Assembly: GCA_024741835.1 (NCBI GenBank)
Contig: JAENRP010000338.1
Coordinates: forward strand, 488-47,133
Source: Diplocarpon mali
Lineage: Eukaryota > Ascomycota > Leotiomycetes > Helotiales > Drepanopezizaceae
Direction: 5' to 3'
Length of the DNA stretch: 46,646 bases
Shown: piece after piece, positions 1-11,121 of the stretch
Numbering within the stretch: the first letter of the stretch is position 1
Layout of the letters: each line of letters begins with the position of its first letter
Program-made: the position numbers and the translations under genes
Notes under the pieces: model-generated
Database searches by the model: none
Seen by the model: only the letters and a program-made list of their open reading frames with translations
Told to the model about the DNA's origin: nothing

Positions 1-359
1 GATCGCGCGGAGCACTTCTGGCTGGTTTCGTTGGGGACTTGGACTTTCCCTTCGACATCTCTCACCGCCCGCGCGCTGCCCTGACTTGGAGAGGGAGGGA
101 TGGGAGAGAGGCTGAAGAGCTGTCGTCTCCGTCCCGCCCCCGCCCCCCCTGCAAATTCCCCGGCCGCCTGCTTTCTCATCCGATAAGATAAAGGATTGTG
201 GGGCGGGAGGCGGGAGGCGGGAGGCGGGAGGTGGGGCCCACGATGTCTCGGTTCGAGGTCGGGGAAAGATCTCCCGAGAGCACTCGAAACGCAGACCGGC
301 ACATCGCCAATCCAAGCGAGACACAGCAAGAGGGAGGACGCATCACCAGACAACCCGCC
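1..359. other. Leader region of the first gene, no gene seen
   Basis: C/T- and G-rich sequence upstream of the amidohydrolase start. It holds a GATAAGATAA segment at 182-191 and a perfect four-copy 7-bp G-rich tandem repeat at 203-230. An in-frame ATG at 198 exists, but the segment between it and 360 encodes low-complexity sequence unlike the family, so I treat it as leader. The left edge of the window cuts whatever lies further upstream. Confidence 0.5.
203..230 (+). repeat. 4 x 7-bp G-rich tandem repeat (unit GCGGGAG)
   Basis: Four perfect head-to-tail copies of GCGGGAG, followed by GTGGGG. The plus strand carries at least five GGG runs within about 33 bases, 130-160 bp before the start codon of the amidohydrolase gene. 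Such G-run spacing is compatible with a G-quadruplex in DNA or in the 5' leader of the mRNA; that is inference only. Confidence 0.85.
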
Positions 360-1461
360 ATGGCCGAACGAGCCGTCGAGTATCCCATCGTCGACTCTCA
401 CATCCACCTCTACCCCTCGTCCGAACTGGAGCAGTTGTCCTGGTGCTCCGCCGGCCATCCGCTGTACGGCCAGAGATCGCTGGACGAGTATGCCGAGGCC
501 ACGGGGAGCCCCGCGTCCCTCGCAGGATTCGTCTTCCTCGAAACCGACCGGAAGCACGATCTCACGCTCGGGGCGGACGGGGGGAGTGGTTGGGAGATGC
601 CCCTCGCCGAGGTGGCCTGGTTGAAGAGAATCGCGCTGGGCACGCCCCGAGATGGGGAGGGACATAGCGAGGAACAGAAGAAGCTCTGCCTGGCCATCGT
701 TCCCTGGGCTCCCGTGCCGAGCGGGGGAGATGTGCTGGAGCGCTACGTGGGAGAGGTCGAGCAGCACGCGGGGCAGAGCTTTGGGAAGATCAAGGGCTTC
801 AGGTATCTCGTCCAGGGTCGGCCCCGAGGGACCATGTTGGCCCCAGACTTCATCGATGGTCTGCGATGGCTGGGACGGCACGGATACGTGTTTGATCTCG
901 GCGTTGACCAGCACGGGGGGGGGAGGTGGCAGTTGGACGAGGCCGTGGCCATGATCGAGAAAGCCCACGAAGGCGTCCCCGAGGCTGAGCGGGTGACGTT
1001 CGTATGCAGTATGGCTGGTCCCGCACACCTCTGCTCCGGCGCTCACTGACACCGGCACAGATCATCTCTGCAAGCCCGACTTCTCGGTCTACAACCAGAC
1101 CGACCCGAGCTTCGTGGCGTGGAGAACCGCCATGTTCCGACTCGGCCGGTGCGGCAAGACGTTCATGAAACTGAGCGGATGCTTCTCCGAGATGCCTGCC
1201 GCGCTCCGGAGCGCGCCGGTGGATGGGATGGTGCGAGCTCTGCAGCCCTACCTCGCGGTGATGCTGGCCACCTTTGGCCCTGCCCGGATCATGTTTGGCT
1301 CGGACTGGCCCGTGTGTACCATCGGCGTTGATGATGCCTGGACGAAATGGAGACAGGTCGTGCAGAGGTTCTGTGAGCTGGCGAGTCTGCCGCGGGCGGA
1401 ACAGATGATGATCTGGAGCGGAACCGCAATCAAGGCGTACGGGATCACGGAGTTGATGTGA
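360..1461 (+). CDS. Amidohydrolase_2 family TIM-barrel hydrolase (lactonase-like)
   Basis: Exons 360-1008 and 1061-1461, 349 aa; the intron is 52 bp (GTATGG..CACAG). Start chosen at MAERAVEYP because the conserved beta-1 strand follows directly: VDSHIHL supplies the first metal-binding HxH (H14, H16). The splice restores NHLCKPD, a conserved strand of this family, and near the C-terminus FGSDWPV carries the catalytic/metal aspartate. These marks and the length fit PF04909-type hydrolases such as L-rhamnono-gamma-lactonase and 2-pyrone-4,6-dicarboxylate lactonase, which act on cyclic esters in the cytosol. The exact substrate cannot be read from sequence. It lies about 500 bp upstream of, and co-directional with, an aldolase-type gene, which would suit a sugar-lactone/aldolase catabolic pair. 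A T-rich tract follows the stop codon. Confidence 0.88.
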
Positions 1462-1958
1462 TGGATTTTTTTTATTTTATTTTTATTTTTTATTCTTTAT
1501 TTTATTTTATTTTATTTTTTTCAATCAGAGATATCGGCTGCCACCGCTTGGGATGAGCCGTGGCCTTCTCGGCTGCAAGAGAGGCGGGCCATGCAAGCGT
1601 CAACACCACACACATTGTCGGGCCCGGTATTCCCGTGCGTGTCATTAGTTTGGTCTAGAATTCCTCTTCCTCTTGCACCGGATGCCTCGCAACTCCAAAC
1701 ACGCCACCAATAGTCCCTCGTTCTCGTGGCCGAGGCTCCGAACCGGGGGCCCGTTATGTAAAAGTACGGAGCTTTGCTTGCCGGGTTATCTCGACCCGAG
1801 TCCCCCCCCTCCTCGGCGCAGCTGCTACTGCCGTGAAATCACAGATTCGGGAGTTTCTCGAGTATAAACCGCGTCCCGCCCCACGCATTTTCTGCTGCTC
1901 CCCCCCTCCCCCACCCGACCCCGAGAACGAGGCCCGGCGAAACCTCGTCGCCCTCACA
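1462..1958. other. Intergenic region between the hydrolase and aldolase genes
   Basis: Begins with a low-complexity T-rich tract (about 1466-1521, TTTTA-like units) just after the stop, probably 3' UTR/polyadenylation sequence. The rest is the presumed promoter of the aldolase-like gene, with CT-rich stretches shortly before its ATG, as is common in filamentous fungi. No coding potential recognised. Confidence 0.5.
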
Positions 1959-2993
1959 ATGTCGAGTCCTCCTCCCGCCGGCGTCTACGTGCCCGTACCA
2001 ACTTTCTTCGTCTCCAAGGGTGCCGCCAACTACAGCACCAGTGCGGCTCCTCTGGATCTGCCCACCCAAGCTGCACACTCCCTCCACCTGGCCAGATCGG
2101 GCATCACAGGCCTCGTCGTGCTCGGCAGCACAGGCGAAGCGGTCCATCTCACCAACAGCGAGCGCTTCGAGCTTCTGTCTGGGGTGCGGGATGCGCTCGA
2201 CAAAGCCGGGTACAAGGATTACCCCATCATTGCCGGGACGGCAGCGCAGAACATCGCAGAGGTCGTCGACCAGCTGAAGCGTGCAGCGGAGGCCGGCTGT
2301 CAATGGGGCTTGGTTCTGGTGCCGGGCTACTTTGCGGGCGCCAGCACGCAGGACGGGCTCGTCAAGTGGTTCACGGCGGTCGCAGACCAGAGCCCGATCC
2401 CGATCATGATGTAGGACCTCCCCGCGTCGCGCGCCGACCGCATCCTGACGCGTCTTGACAGTTACCACTACCCCGGAGTCTCCAATAACGTCCGCGTCGC
2501 TCCGTCTACCTACGCGACCCTCTCGAGGCATCCAAACATCGTCGGGTGCAAGCTGTCCCACGGCGACGTGTCGCATCACGCTCAGATCGGAGCGAACCCG
2601 ACCATCGACCACACCCGCTTCCACACGTTCACGGGGCTGGGCCAGCAACTGCTGCCCGTCATGGCACTGGGCTGTGCGGGGACGATCGATGGCACCGCCG
2701 GCTTCTTCCCCAAGTCGGTGGTCCACCTGTACGAGCTCTCGGTCAAGAATCGGCCCACGGATGAGGAGGTCCAGGAGAGGCGGCTGCTACAGTATAAGCT
2801 CAGCTCGGTGGAGGAGATCGTCGTCCGCTTTGGGACGGTGGGGATCAAGGAGGCTGTGAGCCGGATCCTCGGATTTGGGGACAAGGAGGGAACGAGGTTG
2901 CCTCTGGCCGGGGGCATTCCCGGGGGCGACCGGGAGTGGGAAGCCTGGCAAGAGGTCCTCGCTGACCTGGATGCGGTGGAGAAGAGCCTGTAG
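1959..2993 (+). CDS. DHDPS/N-acetylneuraminate lyase family aldolase
   Basis: Exons 1959-2410 and 2462-2993, 327 aa; intron 51 bp. The ATG at 1959 (MSSPPPAGVYVPVPTFF) fits the family N-terminus; an upstream in-frame ATG at 1833 would add a low-complexity extension. Class I aldolase marks are present: GSTGEA (56-61) for binding the carboxylate of the 2-oxo acid, YHYP (Y152, proton relay; formed across the splice), and the Schiff-base lysine in GCKLSHGD (K181). The TIM-barrel length is normal. Fungal members include 4-hydroxy-2-oxoglutarate aldolase-like and 2-keto-3-deoxy-L-galactonate aldolase (GaaC) proteins, which release pyruvate from 2-oxo acids. True lysine-pathway DHDPS is not expected because fungi use the aminoadipate route. 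The neighbouring lactonase-like gene suggests sugar-acid catabolism (inference). Confidence 0.88.
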
Positions 2994-3176
2994 AGTGATC
3001 CTGTCCGGCTTGAGCCATCCCATCCCTTCCAACTGCGCCCCTTGCTCCAAAGTCGAGCGACCAAGCCACTCGCGGCGACCTGGGTGTTTTGTTCTTCGGG
3101 CTCCCTGCGGGATCGCCATCGGTCTGACGAGACCCTTTCCTCGACTTTGCATGGATATGGCAGCACGGCATCCAGT
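2994..3176. other. 3' flank of the aldolase-like gene
   Basis: Short GC-balanced sequence between the stop codon and the AT-rich repeat island. No gene seen. Confidence 0.4.
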
Positions 3177-3725
3177 AGGGAGGCTACGTTTGCTCTAACC
3201 CGATCGCTATAAGCGAAGCTTATACTACGCAGTCTAGCGCGAGTGTTTTATCAGATGGATATTTCTAGTTGCGCTATGTAGATCTTGGTTTAAGTACAAG
3301 TAATAAATTGTATAAAGGATTGCTATCTATTTAATAAAATGCTTTCCTTGACTTTATATAAAAGTAGAAGTAGAGTATTAGGCAAAGAGGCGACGTTTAT
3401 TATAAACTGGTTATTATAAGCGAAGCTTATACTACGCAGCGTAGCGCGAGTGTTTTATCAGATGGATATTTCTAATTGCGCTATATAGATCTTGGTTTAG
3501 GTATAAGTGATAAATTGTATAAAGGATTGCTATCTATTTAATGAAATGCTTTCCTTAACTTGATATAAAAGTAGGAGTATAGTATTAGGTAAAGAGGCGA
3601 CGTTTATTACAAACTGGTTATTTTAAGCGAAGCTTATACTACGAAGTATAGTGCGAGTGTTTTATTAGATGGATATCTCTAGTTGCGCTATATAGATCTT
3701 AGGTTTAGGTATAGGTAACGAACTG
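3177..3725. repeat. 207-bp tandem repeat array with RIP-like transitions
   Basis: The block starting AAGCGAAGCTTATACTAC begins at 3211, 3418 and 3625, an exact 207-bp period. There are two full units (3211-3417, 3418-3624), a third that loses similarity near 3725, and a short tail of an earlier unit at about 3177-3210. Differences between units are mainly C/T and G/A transitions, many in CpA/TpG context (for example GGCAAAG versus GGTAAAG, GTGATAA versus GTAATAA), as expected of repeat-induced point mutation. Each unit holds a short palindrome around CTACGCAGCGTAG, perfect in unit 2. No ORF spans the units. It could be a satellite or the tandem remnant of a transposon terminal region; I do not recognise the family. 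Confidence 0.9.
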
Positions 3726-4005
3726 CATTAAGTAGGGGGATCGCGTGTAAAATTCTGGCTATCTGGAGACTGGACACACTATCCTATAGCAACGGCGACC
3801 TGCCTCTTTCTACGACCACAAGTCGTAGACTTCACCGTGAGAGAGTCTGCAGGGCCAGGATTGGCTTCCGACTCTGGGAGAGAATCGGAGTACGCCTGTA
3901 ACCGCTCTTGCAGAGTGTATGCTACTGGTCTGCTACACCCCGTTCGATAGCACCTCCGATATGATAATAGGGAGAGATTTGGGATCCTAGGACGACGTAG
4001 GATAC
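3726..4005. other. Non-coding segment rich in short hairpins
   Basis: More GC-balanced than its flanks. Visible inverted repeats: CTACGAC (3810-3816) with GTCGTAG (3822-3828) around a 5-base loop, an imperfect pair near 3870-3895 (TCCGACTC / GAATCGGA), and CTCT/AGAG near 3910-3920. There is no ORF of note. It may belong to the same decayed mobile element as the adjoining repeats or be a structured RNA remnant; nothing decides this. Confidence 0.35.
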
Positions 4006-4115
4006 TGTTAGAATATACATGGATTGGAGATTAAGGCTTAGTAAGCATACCTTGTATATATACTCCTGCAGCTCCACAGAATTCAGAATCTCCAGCCTTA
4101 GATTTTGTCAGCTAC
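4006..4115 (+). repeat. LTR-like dispersed repeat, copy A (degenerate)
   Basis: Starts TGTTAGAATATACATGG and shares a long block with 18287-18414: GGATTGGAGATTAAGGCTTA, then a CATACCTT..TATATATACTCCTGCAGCTCCA segment and a shared TTAGATT.TGTCA tail. A TG start, short length (about 110-130 bp) and dispersal suggest a solo LTR or LTR end of a retrotransposon. No target-site duplication is evident. The strand is given so that it matches copy B. Confidence 0.6.
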
Positions 4116-4926
4116 GGTGGCTGTGGATGTCCTAGCTAGTTTGATATCTGCTATGCACTAGCCTAAATCAAAGCCAGCTCCTACCGTACGAACCTCCTCT
4201 ACCTCTCTCGCCAGATCCGACTCTCGCAACCCGCTTTCGACCTCTTCTAGAGCCGTTTAGCTTGCTACTCAAAAGGCCCATTTCCCTGAGCTGATCGCCT
4301 TCGCCCTTTGCGATATTCGAGAGCTGGAAAGCGGCTACTTTACAAGCGTACCCTTGATCTTGGAAATAAAAGCATGATGCTTCGATTTCAATAGCGACAT
4401 TGAGCGCTATGCTGCTACTTCCGAAGTGGAGAGAGGTGGGGAGAAAGAGAAGCTCAAGGGGAGGATATAGGATTATACTAGCTTAGAGAGCTTACGAGCT
4501 ATACTCGAGGGTTGTGATCAACTTTTCCCCATGGCATAGTATACGCAAATAGCTAGAGTTGGTCGAGCTCGTAGGAACCACAAATAAAGGCTACGACACC
4601 CCGTTAATACTATGCCAGTTAGGTTCTGTAGGGGTTGATACTATCAATCAGAACTTGGACAATAGAAAAAGGAGAGGGTGTGCTACCTGCGGTGTTGGTG
4701 CCTTGGCCGAAGAAGACAGGAGGTCTTACCGTCGATGTAGTCCTAGAAATAATATAGCACGTTAAGAAACTCATCAGTTCGGATGGACGGATATCGACTG
4801 AAATACGTTCTGGGGCTACAGAAGGTAGAGAATCGTGGATTCCTGGCACTCACTACGCCGGATCAATGTTTGCCCGTCCGCCTCGATATCATCCGAGTCA
4901 ACGGCCCTCGCGCCAAACCAACACTC
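4116..4926. other. Degenerate region between the LTR-like repeat and COX11
   Basis: AT-rich, stop-ridden sequence, possibly the decayed internal part of the element that carried the LTR-like repeat. Short open stretches exist (for example 4559-4765) but none resembles a known domain. The last about 140 bp should contain the COX11 promoter and leader, which would place the repeat very close to that gene. Confidence 0.4.
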
Positions 4927-5824
4927 ATGATGAACCTACACGCAAGATCTCTGTCGAGCCTCGCTCGCAAGGATGCAGCCTGGGTCTGCTCGTCCTGTGC
5001 GAAAGGAAACCGCCGCGCCCGTTCCACTCCGCTCTTCAGGCCTCCTATGAGCAGGCCGATCTCGAATTCCTCGAGAGCCCAGGCCAATCTTGCGCCGACG
5101 ATGGAGCAGATGCGGGCGCCCTTTGCGCGGAAGAACATCTCGACCTTATACTACGCCTTGAGCGTCATCTTGGGGACGGTGGCTTTCTCGTACGGCTCTG
5201 TGCCGATGTACAAAATGGTCGGTCCCGGCACCCCCGCCACGCCCATTCACACCTGACGGAGAGACAGATCTGCCAAACCACCGGCTGGGGAGGGCAGCCC
5301 ATCAAGTCCCCCGGGCATGGCGGCTCCGACGAGGCCGGCGATCCCTCTTCTCGCCTCACGCCCGTCACGTCGGCAAAGCGCATCCGCATCACCTTCAACG
5401 GATCTGTCTCCGATGTGATGCCCTGGCAGTTCGTCCCCCAGCAGCGCGAGGTACGAGTCCTGCCGGGCGAGACCGCGTTGGCATTCTACACCGCCACGAA
5501 CAGATCCGACGATGCCATAATCGGGGTGGCGACGTACAGCGTGACGCCTGCGCAGGTTGCGCCCTACTTTTCGAAGATTCAGTGTTTCTGTTTCGAGGAG
5601 CAAAGACTGGATGCGGGGGAGACGGTCGACATGCCGGTCTTCTTCTACATCGACCCTGATTTTGTCAATGATCCAAGTATGAAGGGCATTGAGCAGGTCA
5701 CACTGAGCTACACGTTCTTCAGTGAGTACCTCTGTGGAGGTGGAACTGTGTCTCTTGAAGACAGCACTGACTGCAAACAGAAGCGAAGTATGACAACAAT
5801 GGGCAGTTAAAGCCATATGTATGA
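4927..5824 (+). CDS. COX11: Cytochrome c oxidase assembly protein COX11
   Basis: Exons 4927-5217, 5268-5721 and 5781-5824, 262 aa; introns 50 and 59 bp. COX11 is an inner-membrane copper chaperone that delivers Cu(I) to the CuB site of Cox1. The Arg/Ser-rich N-terminus (about 1-45) looks like a mitochondrial presequence. One membrane span lies at about 74-93, followed by VPMYKM and ICQTTGWGGQ (C99), formed by the first splice. The beta-sandwich domain carries the copper-binding CFCF motif (C203, C205). The last small exon restores the usual KPYV-type end. Start chosen at the first of two adjacent ATGs (4927, 4930), which opens the presequence. The first donor reads GTCGGT, weaker than the others. 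An extensive repeat relic lies immediately upstream. Confidence 0.95.
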
Positions 5825-8744
5825 GCTGCGTGTAACTGTGTATATACAATGTACCATCATTGCATCTGGCGGCGTCGGTAGAAGTAGGCACTCGGATTCC
5901 ATCCGAAAATCCGGCTTTAGACCTCCGATACGCCATCTTCGCGTGGGAAGTCCCCGCAATGTGACGAAGCTGCTGCTTGTTTTTCGCACTCAGGATGGGT
6001 ACCTCGCTGCCGAGCAGGGCTGTTGCGCATCTCATTTCCCAACCCATGGGCTGCATACAGATGAGGGCGCCCGAGATATATTCAGCCTTTGGCTATCAAG
6101 ATCCGATCACGAGGACACGAGTTTAGAGCCGTCGCCTCGGCTCTGAGTGCCACTGGCTCTTCTCAGTGTCGGCCAGGAACCACAGTCGCATCTCCGACGC
6201 CCCCCTGGGAAGCGGGAACTTTCACCGCAACCTTCCGGCTCGGGCGCGAAAAACTGGCCCGCTTTGTCGTCATGCTCTGCTCTCCCATGCTCTCGTTTCC
6301 CCGTCCATGTTTCTCAGATCTTCATCGGGTTTGTCTTGATCACAAGCGGCACGAGTTCCCCGGCCGTTCTTCTCCGATTCAGAGTCGGAGTCGAGGTCGA
6401 ACGTTTTATCTTCGTCTCGCTTGCATTTTGCTCTTAATCAACACATCAAATTGGCCTCTGGTCTTGCTACTTCGTCTCTCTCTCCCCCTCTGAAGTTCTT
6501 GCTCTCGAGTCCAGTTAGATCTTGGCTTAAGGTACCCTTCTATTAAATTTCGTCCTCTGATCCTTGTCTGCTCTCCGATACCTGAATCTCTACGTCCTTG
6601 GGCGGGAGATCGAGAATGCATGTTTTGTACCGCTGGCGGTAGCTCGGGTGTCACCACATTCTCCCGGAAAGCGTGTCAACGGCAGGCTTCCCAGGTGCGA
6701 TATGTTCTCCCGGATTCACTGCTGGTGAGAAGGTCCGTGTGACTGACCAGTGCTCGCCTTGAACCGGCCACAAACTCGTAGCCGACCCACGTCCTGAATC
6801 TCGGTATCTGAATTATCTTTTGGGATTTCCTTCGCGGTGTGATTGCATCCGCACCCCGCCGGTGCGAGCCAGGTTCGAAAGTTAGGGGTGGCTGGTAGCG
6901 ATGCTTGATCCGCCGTCGGGTGTTACTCTGGTCATCGTTCCCTGTCATGTTCCGGGACATTTGATCTTCCTCGTCATCTATGGACACTATGCTCTGCCGG
7001 TGTTGACAGACCTGCGCCCCGCTCTCATCTTTACGTTACTTTTTGTATCGAGTCCGGTCGCCACGACTCTGTCTAATGTAAAGTCGAACGCACCAACATC
7101 AAGCCTCATTGTTACGGCGGTTGATGAGTCTCTAGACACATCAATAGGAGTGAAGACCTGATCCAATTAATAAAGTAGATACCACTTGTTGGCCGAAGGG
7201 TTGTTTTGCATATTATCTGGGCACAGTAGTTGGCTCTCCAAGTTGTGGGAAAGTATGATACAGTTCCCGCTCGGCACTTTCCTGAGAAAATAGTCCCTGT
7301 CATCTCTACCCGGTTGAGCTAGCCTGAATTCTCGATCTTTCCGACGACCAGAACTTTGATAGCCTGGGATACAAGACCGACAATCTGCTGCACAACATAG
7401 CAGATACCGCTGGGCCCAATTTGAGCAGCTTCCTGAGTGTCGTTGCGGAGTGAGATCTTCCGCCTCTTGTTTGTTTTCTCCGGGTTATTTTGACTGCTCA
7501 TTATCTCTTTAAACTTCTGATATCACTCGGGACAGAGTGTTGCATGTTGTCTGCGAGTATGTTCGCAACAGAGGTGAACGTGCCTGGATCGCAAAGGCCC
7601 CACACCACTGCCAGTACAATATCCATACGCAACCAGGCTCTGGTGTAAGATTCGCGCTCGCCCCTGCCTTTGAGTATTATTCCAAGTGATAACTTGGGGC
7701 TTACCGTCTTTCTACAAGATTTCACATCTCACTCGTTCGCCCGACCTTGTCGTACTCAAACTTTCTTCCCGGAAATATTTTGGGGAGAGATCAAATTCCT
7801 AACTGTTTATATCATTCCGCGGGGACCACCTCCAAAGAATCTGCCGCTTTCCGTAAGCGCGACCGGAACGTCGGCGACCGGTACATGATTCATCCTCTCT
7901 GGAGCCGTACACAGGCCCATAGCTCGTCCATGGGGTATGCTGAACGACCATGTTGGTATCTCTACCACGCGGAGCAAATCAGAGCCTCTATTCAGTTCCA
8001 CGGGATGTGGAGCTACAGTGGTGTACTGGTTCTGTTTGCAGGTCTGCCCTGACTGGCTTCGATCCGTTTATGCACAGGTGTCTCTCTCTACGTCCGAAAT
8101 TTGCCCAGAGAGCCGATGGAATAGGAGTCAGCGGATCCCAGGCGGGCCTATCTGCGATTAGACCTGGGGAGTGACCGTATCGGCTCTTTATTGGCAGCAC
8201 ACAGTAGCGGCCACATGTGTCGAAGGGCGGCTTACATTAGTATCCAGGCGCCACGACTTTATCATTCGGCTTTCGTACGGCGACGGAATGCTTTCCGGAT
8301 GGTGGGCTGAGGTCGAAGTCGCAATCGAAGTCTGCGAGATTCAGGAGGCTCCCTTTGTTGACATAGACCCCCGTGATCGTCCCGGCAAGCGAGGTCGGAC
8401 CCCTGTGATGCTCCTCTCCGCACCTCGCGAGTGGAGGCGAGGCGGGGGCGGGGGCGGAGTATTGTAACTCCAGCGCCGAACCTTGGATAACTAGCGCTGA
8501 CTGCCTGCTTGGATGACCTTGACTCCCCACTGCCACCCGACGAAGACGCACATCCTCATGAATGAGGATCATGAATAAAGATAGCTTCATCCATGATCTT
8601 CATTCATGAAACTATCATTCGAATCGGAGCATCGTCTGGGTGAGGAGAAGAGCGAGACTCCCCCTGTCCGAGAGTCCCAGTCTTGAATATCTCTAACCAG
8701 CTCGGTGATTCATTGCAGCAGATAGCCACACACACGCTCAAAGC
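5825..8744. other. 2.9-kb interval with no recognised gene
   Basis: Only short unrelated open frames on both strands. The stretch at about 6290-6530 is strongly C/T-rich and resembles a fungal promoter or transcribed leader, and an ATG at 6617 opens a reading frame of only eight codons. Two adjoining minus-strand frames at 7319-7501 and 7501-7725 show no known domain. It could hold a long non-coding RNA, a lineage-specific gene with unseen introns, or just the promoter of the deacetylase gene. A paired inverted repeat sits at 8552-8608. Confidence 0.4.
8552..8608. promoter_or_regulatory. Two adjacent inverted repeats upstream of the deacetylase gene
   Basis: First: ATCCTCAT (8552-8559) and ATGAGGAT (8562-8569), perfect 8-bp arms with a 2-base gap. 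Second, directly after: CATGAATAAAGAT (8570-8582) and ATCTTCATTCATG (8596-8608), 12 of 13 pairing around a 13-base loop. They lie 137-193 bp before the ATG of the GlcNAc-6-phosphate deacetylase gene, a usual distance for activator sites. They could be binding sites for a dimeric regulator or a small hairpin; no known factor site is matched. Confidence 0.45.
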
Positions 8745-9978
8745 ATGTCTTCAGCCACACAATTTACTAACTGTCGACTATGTGTGAACGGAGGCATGAT
8801 TCTGGGCTCTCTAACCATCAGCCAATCTGGTTTTATCATACCAAGCTATCCTCTTCCACCAAATACCACCCAGGTGGATTTGCAAAACGCCATCATCTCC
8901 CCCGGCTTCCTAGAACTGCAGACAAATGGGGCTCTGGGCTTTCACTTCGCACACTACAGCGAGCCAGCGACATACCAAGCGGGCGTTCGAAAACTCGCCA
9001 AGTACTTGCCTTCCACCGGAGTCACAGGCTTCTACCCAACCATACCAACCGTCTCGTCCGAGATATTCCAAAAGGCTTTGCCGTTCCTCAAGCCATATGA
9101 TGAGCCGGGCTCTGCATCGGTTCTCGGGGCTCACGTCGAGGGGCCTTTCCTCGCCCCGTCAAAGAAGGGCGCCCATGATGCTGAGAACATGCACGTCCCA
9201 GCAAGCTCATCGCTGGAATCTATATACGGGAAGGATAACTTGAAAACCTCGATCCGGGTCCTGACACTGGCCCCTGAGCTTCCAGGGGCTCTGTCTCATA
9301 TCCAGACCTTGACTGAAGACTATGGCATACGTGTTTCGATGGGACATAGTGCGGCAGATTATCAGCAAGGCCTGGATGGGATGGCGCACGGGGCAAACCT
9401 CATCACTCACACTTTCAATGCGATGAATCCTCTCCATCACCGTGAACCCGGACTTGTAGGTGAGCCTCCGAGACTGGACCGGTGTTATCCACACAGCCAG
9501 GCTCACAAGTCTAGGCCTTATTTCTGGCCCAGACCCTCCATACTTCTCCATCATCGCCGACTCGATTCATCTGCACCCAAGTCTTGTCGGCCTCGCCTAC
9601 CGCTCTTCACCAACGCACTGCATCTTAATCACAGACAGTATTGAACTGTCGGGATTACCTGATGGTATCCACCCAGGGCACGCGCAGATTCCGTTCAAAC
9701 AGCGTAAAGCCGGCAACAAAGTCACCATTGACGGCACCGACACGCTGATTGGTAGCTGCATTGGGCTGGATGAGTGTCTGCGGAATCTGATGGCCTACGC
9801 CGGGGTAACAGTCGCACAGGCAGTGAGGTGTGTGACCGAGAACGTAGCAAACGCCATGGGGTTGAAGGATAGGGGGGCTCTGGAAGTAGGACGAAGAGGG
9901 GATTTTGTGATGCTGAGCGAGAGAGGGGAGGTGAAGGAGACCTGGATATCAGGAACGAAGGTGGGCTCCATGATGTGA
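8745..9978 (+). CDS. nagA: N-acetylglucosamine-6-phosphate deacetylase
   Basis: Exons 8745-9459 and 9515-9978, 392 aa, usual for the family; intron 55 bp (GGTGAGC donor, TCTAG acceptor). It removes acetate from GlcNAc-6-phosphate to give glucosamine-6-phosphate, the committed step of GlcNAc (chitin) catabolism, in the cytosol. Visible marks: PGFLELQTNG after the first strands, HVEGPF with the metal-binding Glu (E132), GHS (H201), THTFNAM (H222) and LITDS with the catalytic Asp (D279), then a GRRGDFVML C-terminal strand. The splice joins PGLV to GLISGPDPP without loss. In many fungi this gene clusters with NagB, hexokinase and a GlcNAc transporter; none of these is in the window, so here it stands alone. 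Confidence 0.95.
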
Positions 9979-10550
9979 GTGTGGGTACTCCATTAGACTT
10001 GGGGTCTCTCTCGCTAGGTCGAGTTGTCCTGCACTCGATCGCTTGTAAGACAGCAGCAGGGCACTTGTCAAAACATCGGCAGGGCTGCCTACAACAGCTT
10101 CTGGAGCTGGCGCAGATGATCTCTGTGTGTCTCCTAGTAGACCAACTGTTTGTACAGGGGCTGGACATCGATGTGCTAGTTTTTGAAGGACAATTCAGAA
10201 GGTTGGATGCGCCTGGAAGAACGCGCATGCAGCATCCCCTGAAGCTGGCCAGGAATCGGTAACCCTCCGAGCGAGCGACTCAACTCAGATACCGTGAGGA
10301 CTGCAGGTGAGCAGTCTGCCGTCTCTGGGCCTTTTTCTCATATTGCACAGGACATCAAGTCAATCCGCACCTATCAGGCTCGTCTCTCCACGGCTCCACC
10401 TCCAGCGACAGCACAACACAACATCGCACTCACGCGTATCTATTGATCAGCCTGTCCCTGGCCTGGTCGGCGTCATGGGCCGGATACCACCAGGCATCTT
10501 TGAGCCTCCAGACCTCACTCGGCCTGCCGACAAGCAACCCCACGAACATC

Positions 10551-10973
10551 ATGTCGCCTCGCCTGCACGAGCCCAGTGCTCCGATGTTTCGCCCTACCGC
10601 CGTGATGACCTGCAAGCGCGCCCGGCTTCTTGCTAACCCGTCCAACGCCAGCTTTCAAGATGCGCCTGCTAGAGAGCCATCGGAGGATGCGTCGAGCCCT
10701 GTGCTGAAAAGGAGACCGTCCCTCATCAACGTCCTGACAGAGACACATCTGAAGATCCTGAAGTGCTTGCCTCGGTCTCACCTGGTACCTCTCCCGAGAA
10801 AACCTCGTGCTTGCAGACATTTTGTCCTCTCCACGAAGATGATCCCCTTCTTCCCCTTGCGTAGTGACATGGTGACGTGGAAAGCTCTGCTCCATGACCC
10901 CCCCCCCCCTCGTCTGCGCTCTCACGTCAGGGGCATAGAGTACCAGGTTCTAGCCGGGATCTCTTGTTCGTGA
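10551..10973 (+). CDS. Weak hypothetical ORF, faintly F-box-like
   Basis: About 140 codons from an ATG at 10551. I do not recognise the protein. A central stretch, LTETHLKILKCL followed some residues later by ACRHF, loosely recalls the start of fungal F-box domains (leucine-rich helix, then a C/N-R-x-F step), but spacing and key positions are poor. No introns are evident, and a frame of nearly the same length lies antisense. It may be a decayed F-box gene, like the RTA1 relic nearby, or chance. Confidence 0.22.
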   Translation: MSPRLHEPSAPMFRPTAVMTCKRARLLANPSNASFQDAPAREPSEDASSPVLKRRPSLINVLTETHLKILKCLPRSHLVPLPRKPRACRHFVLSTKMIPFFPLRSDMVTWKALLHDPPPPRLRSHVRGIEYQVLAGISCS

Positions 10974-11095
10974 TCAGGATGGGTACGCCGCGCATCTCGG
11001 TCGGGTCGGCTCGGGCGCCCCGTCGTCGCTCTCGCCGCTGTCAAACGAGACCGGCTGCAGAGACTGCGTGCCCGTCCTCTACTCACCTGCTCACT

Positions 11096-11121
11096 GCCAG
11101 CTGCCAGCTGCCAGCTGCCAC
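11096..11121. repeat. 7-bp tandem repeat (CTGCCAG)
   Basis: CTGCCAG repeats head to tail about 3.5 times in a non-coding interval. No gene is affected; it is probably a replication-slippage minisatellite. Confidence 0.7.
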